A model generated the notes under the pieces. It did no database searches, was not told the origin of the DNA, and saw only the letters and a program-made list of their open reading frames with translations. From Mugil cephalus (lineage: Eukaryota; Chordata; Actinopteri; Mugiliformes; Mugilidae), in NCBI RefSeq assembly GCF_022458985.1, contig NC_061774.1, positions 8,546,616-8,610,615 on the forward strand: a stretch of DNA of 64,000 bases. The letters run 5' to 3'. Made by a program: the position numbers and the translations under genes. Below are positions 1 to 12,900 of the stretch, in pieces (the first letter of the stretch is position 1; every line of letters starts with the position of its first letter).

Positions 1-384
1 TCTGTAAAAATACATCTCTGACTGCTTTTCAAATCAATCGCACAACAGCTTCTCAGCTTTTTTAATTTTTAATTTAATTTTACAATTTAGACGCTATTAA
101 AGCCTATGATTCAGACTAATGCTGCTAATCTCCATGTTCAACTGTTACTTTTTCCCACTCAGTGGCCGTAACCATGGAGATTCCGCTAGCTGTGACGTCA
201 CGTGCATACCTTCTATATTTTACATTTTGTGTACAGCAGTTAATACCAGAATAGCAGGGATGTCTATGCCATTTTTAGGTTAAGCCTTATCATATAAAAC
301 CAATCTTGGAGTTGTGTTTCTGTTATCTAAAAGAATAATCACCTGGTTTGCTGCTGACTGACAGATGTAACTGTTTCTATGCAG

Positions 385-539
385 GATTTGGCCATGGCAC
401 CAATGTGGTGAACTACGAGGGATTGTCCTGGCATGAATATTGCTTCAATTGCAAGAAGTGCTCCCTGTCACTGGCCAACAAGCGCTTCGTCATCAGCGGA
501 GATCACATCTACTGCCCTGACTGCGCTAAGAAGGTGTAA
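385..539 (+). CDS. fhl1: FHL1-type four-and-a-half-LIM protein, last coding exon only
   Basis: This is the 3' terminal coding exon of a LIM-only adaptor of the FHL family; the rest of the gene lies before the window. The exon starts after the acceptor ctatgcag at 377-384, in phase 2, and ends with TAA at 537-539. It encodes the second half of the last LIM domain: the zinc ligands are seen in [11 protein letters not shown] and in YCPDCAKKV at the C terminus. FHL proteins dock on integrin, titin and transcription-factor partners in muscle, at sarcomeres and in the nucleus (family knowledge). The C-terminal ending, close to CAKKL, and the MAP7-family neighbour favour FHL1 over FHL2, FHL3 or FHL5. 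An in-frame TTG lies upstream of the exon, so a reading frame that opens there would be an artefact. Confidence 0.85.
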
Positions 540-1135
540 ACTGCAGCTGTGCAGGGGATCATTGTTTAAAGTGGAATTACACCAAAACTGACTCTAAGAC
601 CGTTACTCTGAAAAACGTAGCAGCTCAAAGTAACACAGAAACCAACACAGAAAACAGTCAGTTTTTGGTGAACTTTCTCTTTAAAAGATTGGCAGACTTG
701 AGGTTGTTTTACCTGAATATGCTTTCAGTCATTTATCTGCATAATACGTCAGTGCATCCTGTTTCACGGTTCAGTGCATCGGTGGGTGGATAGCAACGCG
801 GCAGCAGAATCTGTGATGTAATCGAGGCTTCCGTGAGCCGTGAATCTTTTCAGTGCCTTACTGGAAACTTTTCAAGAACAAAAAAGGAAAGAAAGAAATG
901 CTTTTTACATGCCTGCTGCTTCTCATACATACCAGCTTTGATTAGTAATCTCTTACATCTCTGAATGTTTGAAGGGGTTATGAAGATTTCATAACAGTTT
1001 AGCATGAATTCAAAATACAGAGTAGGGTTTGAGAGTGACGCTGAAATGTAAACTCTTCATGTATTCCAAGTATTTTGAGTGAAGTTCAATGGAATAAACA
1101 GAAGTGAAATTAAATAAATTTTTTTGTTTTAATTT
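540..1135 (+). other. fhl1: fhl1 3' UTR with two poly(A) signals
   Basis: No coding signal is seen after the fhl1 stop. Two AATAAA hexamers on the + strand, at 1093-1098 and 1113-1118, put the likely transcript end near 1115-1140. The end is inferred. Confidence 0.55.
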
Positions 1136-1164
1136 CTTGCAGCAAGAAACAAAATCACAGCAGA

Positions 1165-3937
1165 GGATTATTTTTGCAAGACTTTATTGTTTTAACAGTT
1201 TGTATCATCGCAGTTCAGTTTAGATATATTTACAGTACAAATTTTATTTGTGGACAAGGTTAGTCAATCCTCATATTCACAAAGTTGCCCTCGTTGGGCA
1301 GACTGATTGTCGAGGCCGAGGTAAGGACAAGCTTTCTTAGTCGACTGTGATACAGTAAAAACACTAAAGATCAATCTAAGGCACCGTTCTATCCTATTAT
1401 TATTGATGACAATGAGGACAAGCCCTCATAAGATGCAGCAGGACCTGGAATAGACAACATCTGTTCAAGCAGCAGCTACAACAGCCCCCAAATAAGGTGG
1501 TACTTATGAGAGGAAAGTGTGTATGTTTGGGGGCGAGGGGGTAGATGAGTTTTGTATTATGAATGACACTCCTAAAAGAAACACAGACGAGCTACGCTCT
1601 GAAATATCACACACTGGTCTCCTAGGAGTCTGAACAATAAAGCTACTCCTCTGAAGCCATTCCTTAAACATAGCAAGTAATTTGTGACAGTGCAGAGTCT
1701 CATATTTCCTAGATGAATAATGTATGAAAGCTAAAAGCCAGCAGCTCTGAGAGACACTGTAAATAATGCAGGACGGTTTATGGAGTCTGTTACATTCTTC
1801 CAGCGTATTAATCAAAGCTAAGATCAGAAAGCCCACGGGCTTTATGTACAGAGAGATTTTTAGTGAGCCAGCAGAGAACAAGGCAAAAATCAAGGTCCAC
1901 ACACCTCGCTCGCTCAAAAGTAGCCAAGCAAAGGGAATTTCAAGATTTCACGAAAAATCAAGAGCGAAAGACAGAAAAAAAAAAGTCTGACCCCGTCATA
2001 TTTTGTTTGGTGGATGCGCCCTCTTCAGTAGAACAGTTGAAACCTGAGCTGATGTGCCAACCGTAACCATTCAACCACATCTTTTTTTTTTTTTTTTACA
2101 TAATATAAAATATATTTAGATGAGAGTAAAAGCTCTGTGAGGCACAGCCACGACTCGCATCACAGGTCAGACAATGTCAACTTGTTTAGTGTGTGAGGCT
2201 AATAATCGAAATGAGGGCACGCGGATGCACAGTTACACACGTTACAATCTTGGGAAACATGGAAGATGCCCACGCGGCCTCTTATTTAGCAGAGCTCATG
2301 TGGAAGAGGGGGTTTATGTAAATTTTGGGTTTCAAGGCTGCCCAACGCTAACCTGACTACCCTGTCACAGGGCACGAGTCACGCACACAGACACTTCAAT
2401 TATCCACATCCTGAGCCACTTAATCTTAAACATGGCTTCATTCGCCTAATACTGATTATATACACAATACAGTAACACTTAAATATATGTAGAAATGTAT
2501 TTTCATATATAAACAAACAGACAAGGTTCATACTACAAAAACAGTTCAAATGAATTCTGTCAGATGCAGCAGCTAGTGCGGCGGGAATTTTCAACGGCTT
2601 GTGGGGGAAAAGTTGAATTAAGAGGACAAGACGACACCGGCAGAAGAACGGATGACAAAGTGGGCACTGGTGTTTCAGTTCAGATTATATCTTCGATAAC
2701 CTGATTTCTAGTTTCAGCAAATGTGAACTCTGATATTGAAATTGAGGATGTTGAGAGTGAGAACAGTCAAGATTTCAAGTTCAGTAACAATGTAAATGTC
2801 TTCAGAAGTAGCTGTGAATCAAACTACAGACTTCACCTGTGCATTACGTTAGCAGGTTACAGGTTATTCAAACAGTCGAAGAGATGAGACTAAAAACAGA
2901 ATCCAACTCAAACGCTTGTGTAAATTACAATGACGTTAGTAAACATAAGTTCTATATACATGTGTAAAAAAATAACAACAGGCTAAACTGACCCCAAAAT
3001 CAACACACTGCTGAAACGTCTCTATAGCTTTGACATGAATCTCAACTCTTTCCACCTTTAATGTAACTGTTGTGCTCCTGGAGCCCCCTAGCGGCCAAAG
3101 AAAGAAACAACAAAGGGAAACGAAGGAAATGTCAAAGACTGTGAAGCAGGATCCACTTCCAAGTAGAAGCACATGATGGGAGAAAGCCAAACTGTGCGTG
3201 TATGAGCTTCAGCACAAACATTTTTGTATATTCACACTTAAAAATCTGAGTTTAGGGGGGGAAGAAAAGGTAAGGCCATATTGCTGGATGCTGCAAAAAA
3301 AAAACAAAAAAAACAAAACAGCCAGTCAAGTAAATTTAGACGAATCACATGCAAAACCTAGGATGCTATCTCCACCCAAACCCCGCCAGATCGGAACCTA
3401 TTAACGTTTCTTCTATTAATTCACAATATATTTCACACAGCCTCACGTGCACATGTCCTGGAATATTCTCATACAAGAGAAAAAAGAGACTAAACATATG
3501 ATAACAATAATTACAATAACAAAGAAGCCAAAATTAATAAATTACAATGCACCCCTGACAAAGACACAACTTTTTAAAAAAACGTCATCAAAATTGGACA
3601 CAACATCGGAAACAAAACAATACTGTAACTAATCACAACAGGCAGAGAGAAGAGTCCTGGAACAAGCATGCTGAAGGAATATTCAAAATTTCCCTGAAGC
3701 ATAACATTTAACATAATTTGAATATTTTCGTTGCCTCATCAAGTAGGGTGCAAATGTAGCACTTGGGGTGGCCTCTTGTTTTCATGTGTAGCTCCTCCGT
3801 CTGGAAAAAGAGGACGGGGAGGAGGGAGGAAGAAGCCATTGGGAAGTGATTGAGGATTTTTTTTTTTTTAAGGAGCTCAGCTGGACAGGAACTTTAGGAG
3901 TGCAACAGTAAGAGGCTTCTCAGCAATGGCTTCAGCA
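1165..3937 (-). other. map7d3: Probable long 3' UTR of the map7d3 gene
   Basis: On the minus strand nothing codes downstream of the map7d3 stop at 3938-3940. The hexamer TTTATT at 1183-1188 reads AATAAA on the minus strand, so a UTR of about 2.8 kb could end near 1165, tail to tail with fhl1. The stretch is A/T-rich, with several homopolymer runs (for example 2080-2098 and 3296-3320). Shorter transcripts are possible. Confidence 0.4.
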
Positions 3938-6900
3938 TCAAATGTCTACAGAGACATAAGAGAAGAGTTAGTCTATCATGAAGGTATACATACGGAGGAT
4001 CTGTATAAGTGACGCTCACCTGACATGGCTTCTATGGGTTGATTTGAGGAATGCAGGGTGTTGATGGGGGTTCCTTTGTCCTCAAAGGCCACCCTGGTCC
4101 CATCTGAGCTCCCGTCACAGTTGATCAGGACCTGGTTACAGTCCTCCGCCTCGATGAGGGGTCTGGTCTTGGAGTGGACGTTGAGGTCAATGAGTTCTTC
4201 AAAGCTCCACTGGGTGGACTTACCGTTGAGACCCGAGACCACCCCCACCTTAGTGGAGTCCTGCTCATTCAGAAACTCCGATCCCTCGACAAGGCGGCCT
4301 TTAGGGACGGGACTGGAGACGAGGAGGGAGGAGTTAGTGTGAAGGGGGTTAGGAAAGTGACTTGGGAACAGAAAGGCAAAACATAATTTCGTCAATAGGT
4401 TGGAGAAGTGAGACGATTGCACATATTACGCATATTTAAAATGTTTTTAAAACATTTTCTAGTAGAAAATAAGACAGTTTTTTAAAACATTAACATGATG
4501 CTGATAGTTTACACACAAACCAACAGCAGTGACTGTTTAGATATGAAAAGAAAATCTTCTCTAAACAGTGTCACATTTTTCTTTACACCATCTTTCCCTT
4601 GAAACACGTGAGCAGTTTCTGTGCAGGATTTTGTATCTACAGTTTAGTCATACCTTACTGCCTGAGTCTCGTCTGTGCTTACGCCGTTGTTCTCCTTGTC
4701 GTCGGTCTCAGATTTTCCGTTTACGCTGCCCAGGGGCTCCACTCGTGCTGCAACATCACCACCGGACAGGGCGTCTTTTTCGTCCTCCATGGCTGCGTCA
4801 TCTGCATCGGCCGCGGCATCTAAGGAAGAGCCACAGAGGATTACGTAAATTCACACAAACCAGCCTTTTTATTTAAAGCGTAGCATATATACACAAAGAA
4901 GAGAGGTTACAAAAAGACCAAATTCAAAAACGACACATGAATCTCGCTGCACTGATATATAGAAGGTGCTGTCAAAGTGAACGTTGGGTAACACTTACAT
5001 TTGGTTTCAAAGTTTATCTGGTCCTCTCCTTCGTCTCCATTCTCGTCCTCTTCCCCCTTATCGTCATCTCTCTGCACAGACATGATCAGGATGTTAACCA
5101 ACACTCAGTGAACAACAGATACTCCAAATAATATCAGCTCACCTTCAAGTCACCTTGGTCCCCTTTTCTTGTTCTCTTCATTATTTCTTCAATTCTCTGA
5201 AATAGAAAAGTTTTTTATATTAGATCCTATTTTTTTAAAAAGTAATTACAATTCCATTATGGTCAAGATGCTTCCATGCATCTAATATGTGTCAAATGAA
5301 TGTTAAAAAGCAGATGATGACATTTCCATCCATTCATACCTTCTTCCTCTCCATGCGTTCTTGCTGGTTCTGCTGCATGATGCGGTCTCTCTCCTGACGG
5401 ACTCTCTCGGCCTCCTCCAGGGCCTTGGCCTCGGCCTCCTCCCGCTCCTTCTGGAGCTCCGCCTGTTTTATTGCCTCTTCTTCTGCCAGTCTCACTTTTT
5501 CCTCCTCAGCCAGACGAGCCTCCTCTTCTTCTATAAGTTTTCTCTCCTCCGCGAGCTTCTTCTCCTCCTCCAGGCGTTTGAGTCGAGCCTCCTCTGCTAA
5601 ACGAGCCTCTTCTTCTTTTCTCACTCTGAGTCGATCAAGAAACAACTATGGTTATTTCTACTGGGAGCAGTGTGAATATGTTTAGCACTAAGGCCACATT
5701 AGCTAGAAAACGTGGATAGTACTTTTTATAACGATAAAATATGACCAGATATATTATTTTACAAATTCCTTGAGGACAATTACACAGGAACTACAACAGT
5801 GTTGTTGATGCTACTTTTCTGTGCTCATACAAAAAAAAAAAAACCTTACCTCTCCTCTTCCTCTCTCTGTATCCTAAGCTGCTCCTCCTTCTCCTTCTGC
5901 TCTCGCATCAGTCTGCGGTTTTCAGCCAGAATCTTTGCTGCTTCAGCAGCTGAGTTGGTGCCTGACGTGGCCTTTGAGTCTGAACGGTGGAAGGACAGAA
6001 GATAAGTTTAGGACTTTCTGTCAATTAGGGCTCGTTTCTGTACGTATTGCTGACCCGAGGGCTCATCTGAGCCTCCTCGGGACAACTGAGGATGAGTGAT
6101 AGATAGATGAGAGAGGGACCTTGTTTGGTGAAGGAGACTAAACCGTGACAGAGAAAGACAGAAGCAGAGCAGAAGGGAGAACATGACTTTCACATGATCG
6201 TCTCTGTGCACTCCGAGTACTTTATCCTCCTTGAGACGTCCCATATTGTACAATACATAGATATATAAATAGATTCATATTTTAATTGACTGAATGTCTA
6301 ATATTTTCATACAGTTATTAACACACATGTGCTAACCCAAACTGCAGGTTTGCTGTTTTTTCCACACATTTCTAATGCACAGAAGAAAACATTCTTTTCC
6401 TGCTTCCTCTATAAAAGCTACTACGTTGTCTTGCAGAGCGTGAGTTTCTCCAGCAGGTGGCAGAAGCAACAACAAATTCAGATCTCTTACAGGATGTGAG
6501 TCCCTCTGGGAATTAACAGGTCTTCTACTCCACCGAGATTTAATGCAACCCGAGTTGCAGTCACGTCACTTTGCACCATACACACACACACACACACAAA
6601 CACAATTCTCAATGTCAACAGCTACAACACTTGACTAAAGGCACTGATTTAACAATCCATTAACGCACATCTTGACAATTTCTCTTGAGCGCTCTTGTCA
6701 TTTCACTTGGATCCAGTAGATCTTGCTTACGTAACTTCACTTTGCAATCCATTACTTAAAATGGAACAGTATCTGAACAATGGCCACATGCAGGACGATC
6801 AGCACAAAGCCTTTGTGTGGTAACAACGTTTCATTTGAAAAAGATTATGGGACTCAAGAGGTAGATACTAAGAACCAGACAAGCCTCAGTAAAATATCAG

Positions 6901-9900
6901 AGCGCAAATAAGTTATTTTTATTTTTTTTATCACTGTAAATTTGTTGGACTTAGGTGGCTAAGAATGTCAGTGATGTTTATTTAGTTAAGAGAATATGTG
7001 TCTGGATGCAGCAGTGCAAACATCCTGGTTGCCAGAATAACCATCAGTGTTGGCAAATATTGGTAATGACTGTCAGCTGATGAATGTGTTACGTAATACA
7101 TTCCTAATTTGGGAAGCATTGTAATCACTATTAATTGCTCACCATCTTTCTCTTTGGTTTTGCTGGAATCGGAGGACTGTGGCGACACCGGCTGGCCAGG
7201 ACACAGATCCTTGGACTTGGAGTCCCTCTTTCGTAATGTCGGGGGCCCGGTCGGAGTGAGCGCTGGTTTCTGGATGGGTGGGGGCTTAGCTGACTGAGGC
7301 TGGGGGGATGGGGGACGCTGCTTCATTCCACCTGGCGAGGGTGGGCGTGCCTTAGGACCTTGTCTGTCAAAGGAAAATGTGTTCATTTGTGATTTACAAT
7401 CAAACCCAACCGACCCTTCAATTACTTAGAAGGGGATATGAAATCAGTGAAGCTGTGGAGGAGACATACTTGGCTGCCACAGGAGAAGGGGTCCTCTTTG
7501 GTGCTGGATTGGGGGCAGGGGAGGGTGAGCGATTGCGTCCCAGGGAAGAGGATGGGGAGGCAGGGCGCTGCCCCTGAGTCGATGTTAACTGCTTGTCCTT
7601 CTATAGTGTCACACAAAAAGGACAGACATAGAGAGGAAATTCATTAAAATATCATAAAGAAAGTCGGCAAATAGGTTGAAAATCACTTCACGACCATAAA
7701 AATTAAGGTTTTCCAAACTTTGATTCAATACCATGAAGCAAGGATCACTTCAAGAGGGAGGGAACTATGGAAATAGTAAGTTGTAAGCACTTCAATGAAA
7801 TAGTAATTTTGTCTTCTCACACAGTTTCATTTAATTGTAGAAGCCACTGAGGCATGACATTATATTGTATTTCCAATGCGCAAGACAGATGTAGAAAGGA
7901 GAAAATGAAATAACACATTTTTTGAAATCTTGGGACCCCCTGAAGGGATTCTATCCTCGGGTTGGAAACTATGAAACCGATTTGGCAGAATCAGGAGTCA
8001 GACTCAAGTCCTGAAGGAACAGTGAAAAACACGGAGGTCCTCAATAACAAAGTAACTAAAGATTTAAGTTTGTATAGCCAGGTTTCAGAGCTCCCTCTCA
8101 GACACAAATATAACTGTACATACCAAACAACATGAATACTAATGCTAATACATGCTAGTGATGAAGGTTAAATAAGAAAAATGTTTTCTAAAAACGTTCA
8201 CTGAGGCGGTCTGACTCAGCTGACAGAATTTAGACAGAAAGTGAAACGCAATGTACGAGTGATGAGCATGAGACGGTTAAACACAATAGCCTCCACACCA
8301 GTCTGTGCATGTGGAATAAAGAAAACAATGCGATTGTGAGAAAAGTCAACTGCTTTTAACATGAGGCCCCAGAAACTGGGTGGGGTCAGCTTTGCATGGC
8401 CTGATCTGTCCCTAATCAGGCCACTGTGGACGCCTTTGTCTCGTTCTATGACAATGATGGCCTTCACAACCACAGAGGAGGAGCACAGACAGGTTGTGAT
8501 AGAGCCAGGCAGTACAGGTCACCGAGTGAAAACATGGAGATATGACTAACAGGTGGTTTAGGCCACGTTTGCACGAATATGATTATGGGTGAAACAGCGT
8601 AAGTCTTGCACGTTTCTGCCGACTGTCGTGACGGATCCGGATTTTTCAGTGGCTGGAGCCGCACCTTTTTGAACCCAGGTCCCAGGGAGAAAAAAACAAA
8701 CACGGAGCCTGTGTGTGTGTGTTTTTTTTTTCATTTGTGTGGACGCCTGAATACGAACGCAAAGATGTCATCACCTCATCCCACGTCCCTCTAGCTCCCA
8801 AGGATCTCACAACAACAACGGTGGACTACAGCCTTGTGCATCGGATATTGACCCTCGTTGAGTTGCTAAGGCAATATGTACTATGATGAAGATTACGGAC
8901 TGTAACCTGGACTGTATGTTTGCATACGGTGCGCAACGCTGATGTGCACTTCTTCTTTTTTTCTGTAGCAGAAACATTGCCACACAGCTCTGGGATATGT
9001 GCTACAGGCTTTCTACGAGGTGTGATTTTGCAATGGATCAACCTTCATGGAGCAATTCTCAAAACGATGCAAAGGAAAACCAGAGAAAAAAAAGGTTGTG
9101 TACGTGGTACGTGTGAATACGGCCTTAGAGTACTGCGCGAAATTTATGAAGAAGCTATGGCGACAGCGCAGAGCGAACGTAGGCCCAGAAATGTAACTAC
9201 ACGCTGCGGTGAATCAGCCGGCAAACGCTGTGATTGGTTCGCTTAGGTTCTGCTTTAGCATTTACTGCCGCTTCTCCATCTGTACAATTTTTAAATTGAT
9301 TGTTTTGGATCAATAAAGATGCAACATCTTGAGGAAAGGTTAACTGAGGAAGTTTGGAGACACATTAGTTTAACTTATCAGCTGCCTTCGTAGAAAGTAA
9401 AGCGGGTTGTAGAAACAAAAAATTAACCCGAGTACCAAAAAGACACGGCGCAGTTTTTACAGGGCGAGCCAGACTGACGAAGAACAAGTGCGAATGGCTC
9501 GCAGCGGCGTCGTGCGTAGGTGTCAGTACTCTAAAAATTATGCCAATGCATAAGCAAATTTAAATTACGAGTAAGGTCAAACAACAGCAGGCGGAGGGAG
9601 ATTTTCCTATGGTTGGGATCCTGCAGAGGTGCTTTGACAGGCAAATGTAGCCGGAAACGTGCATATAAATCAGAGCTTTTGGTTCCCTCCGCTCATCACT
9701 GTCAGCAGTGTCATTTCGACGTAGCATGCACTTGCTAGTATTTCTTTAACAGCTGAGTCTTCCTTTCCTTCCTGAAAAAGAATCATTGTTGCCCACTGTG
9801 TCATACTTCACAAATTAAATCTGTTGATTCTGCAACAGAGATAAAATATATATATGTACTGTTGATGGTAATTAAAAGACATAGGGTAGTTTTAGAAATA

Positions 9901-12900
9901 CTTGAACTGCATACAAACTGGCATATATCCTCCCTTCTCATGGCCCTACATAGGTACAACATTAAATGCCTCCGTTATCACACTGTGTTGTGGATATAAA
10001 TAAGATGAGAGATGGCAGCTAAAGCCCTGGATCCAGGTTACCCCATCAGTAAATGCAAACTGGCTACCCGACAGAGAAGGATGTGAATTCGACATTAACC
10101 TTAGGAGCACACGACTGGATTGTAAATGACAAAACGTACACTTCTCAGAATGAAACGTAACTTATTTTACAAACATCACGCACTTCTTACAGTAGAGGTC
10201 AGAAACATTAAGGTCAAGCAGTATTCTCACCAGTGAAGGGTCGAGGGCTCCATCGGCCGACACCGACGTGGTCATGCCGCCCTTCTGCCGGTCAATGCTG
10301 CGGCTGCGCACGGGTCCGCGCGGCGGGTGCAGGGGACTGGCAGAGGCTGAGCGAGGACATAGGTGACACTCTGGTAAAGGACACAGTCATCGCAGGACCA
10401 TGGCAGCACAACCAATGGGAGGAGTGATAAGCGACCGCATTGGGCAGCAAAGCAGCAAAGAGCCAAAGGAGAGAATAATAAAGAGAATGGAGGGGGGTGA
10501 GGGGGGGATGGAGAGCGAGAGAGAGGAACGGGGGACAGATGATGGGTGAAAGAAATGCGGGAAAGTTTTTGTAAGGGGACAAGAGCACAAAACAAAAATA
10601 GCGACTTGTTAGATATAGGACTTTATGCAGGGATTAGCTTGATTTCTGAAGCTTCGACTGAGCTGGAAGTCACTGGAGACATGACGAGCAAAGGTCAACG
10701 ATCTCACAAAAAAAACAACACCCTGCAGGCGCCAAAGCTTCAGACACAACGTGAACAAACCTGAACACCAAGCACCACAGAGCATACTACATAAAACCTA
10801 CCACCGACAAATCACAACAAACATGACATCGCAAACACACACACAGACTTATTAGTTCACTAAACACGCACAAAAAAATGTTGATAGTGTTGAATTTTGT
10901 GGTCAATTACAGTAACTAAAAAAATGTGAGTGAAATGCGTCTTTGAGTCCTTGATGCCATCTATTGTAGATCTTACAGAAAACATGACATTAGCTGCGGA
11001 TCTCAGTACAAAGCTGCCTTTCAGCAGCATATAATCACATCTAAAATTATAATAACCATCAACCTTCGGTGCAATGGCTGAAAATCACTGTCGTCAGAAG
11101 CGAGTTTAAGTGCGGCCTGTCGTTAGTTCAGAGGCAAAATGTTGTCCACTGACTTGCTCTTTCAGTTGGATGGAGATTAGCCATCATAATCCCGAGACCT
11201 GAAGAACCCTCCCTGCACCAGCCTGGTCACAAATGTGTGCTGTAATTCATTCGACAGCAGTGACAATGAAATCTAGCCTGTCATGCAGTACTGCTGCTAA
11301 TGTGGATGAGTCATGTTTCTACTGGGACTATACTTAGTGAAAGATCTGTAGCCGCTAATGGGTTTGAAATGGCCAGTCAATAAACACTACAACCTAAACC
11401 CAACATAAGGAATACAGCTGCAGCTTTGTAATTAGTCGGTGCTATTCAGTATAGTTAAAGCTACCATTAAAAACACATAGACACCGAGAACGAAGCTGTT
11501 TGTCTGCGTTATAAGCTTCCAGTGTTAGAACTACAACTGATGACTCACGTAATGTAGATCATTCTCATCACAGTACAAAACGTAAAGGAATAGGGCACAT
11601 GAAATGTAAGGCATAAGCTCAGCTAGATATATTTAGAGCTCATTTGACTACATAACATGAGTCCAAACTTTATGTGACTTCAAGTGCTTATCGAGCCTCA
11701 ACACTCTGGTCTCAATACCAGAACACATGCACAACAGTCTCATTCTGACGTAACGAGAACCAATCGGTAAGCAGCTTAGAGTAAATCTCCCGGCATGGAC
11801 CGAGGCTCCTCAGATACAGGGAGCTCTCCTGGCCAAGTCTGCCCTGCTCAGCACAGCACACAACAGTCAATTGTATCAGATCTGAGAGTGCATGTGAGCC
11901 GCACTCATGTGAGAGGAGGTTTGTCTTTAAATATTGACATGTGCGTGAGTGTACTTTGCCGCAAATGCCTACTGTAAACGGCTGTTTGCTACAATAGTGC
12001 TGTTAAACACTGTGTGGACACAGGGAGCTGTAGACAGACTTCGGTAATTCCACCACCACCACCACCACCACCATCACCGCGTGAAAACTATTCAGTCTGA
12101 AGGGAGTGTTCAAAAAGCAGGGCGGTCTGCAGCAGGGCGCCGGGATGAACTAACTACTGATAAAATGCGAGAAGGACCAAGGTCTCCGTCTAGCCTTCGT
12201 TCCTCTCGGTCAGGATCTCCTAAGCGGAGGTTACCTGGAGCATCTGTTCCTTCAGCGGACAGGGCGGCGGCGCTCTTGCTCCTAGCTAGTGAGGCCTGGG
12301 TGGGGGTGAGCAGGCGACTAAGGACCCCTCCGTCCACCGTACTGGCCGGTGGCCTGCGAGCTACACGGCCGAAAAGTCGCCGAGAATCAGCAGAGAACAA
12401 AAAGGCCGAGAGGGAAAGAGTGGATAAGAATGGGGAATGAAGGCAAAAGAAAGAAAGGTCACCATGTGATTTAACAGGAGAGAATCAACGTATAGAACCA
12501 GAAGGTTATGTCTCCATAATCCATGAGGTCCTCATCAACCATCTTTATCATTTTAGCTTTTCCAATTATCTTAAATTAAACAAGGATAGTCAATAAAAGA
12601 TAGTGAGTAAAGGACACCATGGAGAAGTGGTGAGACAGATCAAAGACCAATTGTCCAGTAACTGAAAATCAAAAGTCAGAGTAGACAAAGAGGTCAAATC
12701 AATGGTTCCTTGAGGCAGAGGAGGGTGTGCTGATGGGAAAAATAAACCATTAATGAAGTTCAAAGAGAGCAGAGGAACACTATTAGAACAGATGAGGCCA
12801 AAGACCAAGTGAAAGGACTGAAGGATTGTGATTGCAAGAGTTCTTTAGCTTCTGCTGTGCAATGTTTTTAGTGGCTGAGATGAAGAAGATTCATACTTTA

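Noticed and set aside
5361-5685. Leu/Ser-rich frames on the + strand over the map7d3 coiled-coil exon
   Set aside because: They are the antisense of the Glu/Lys codons in exon 12; no start context or family match.
12048-12078. Repeat tract as a CRISPR array
   Set aside because: It is a simple triplet run without spacers. No direct repeats with unique spacers occur anywhere in the window.
12081-12440. 119-codon + strand frame
   Set aside because: It runs antisense across map7d3 exon 7 (12235-12360), whose minus frame is in phase and family-like.
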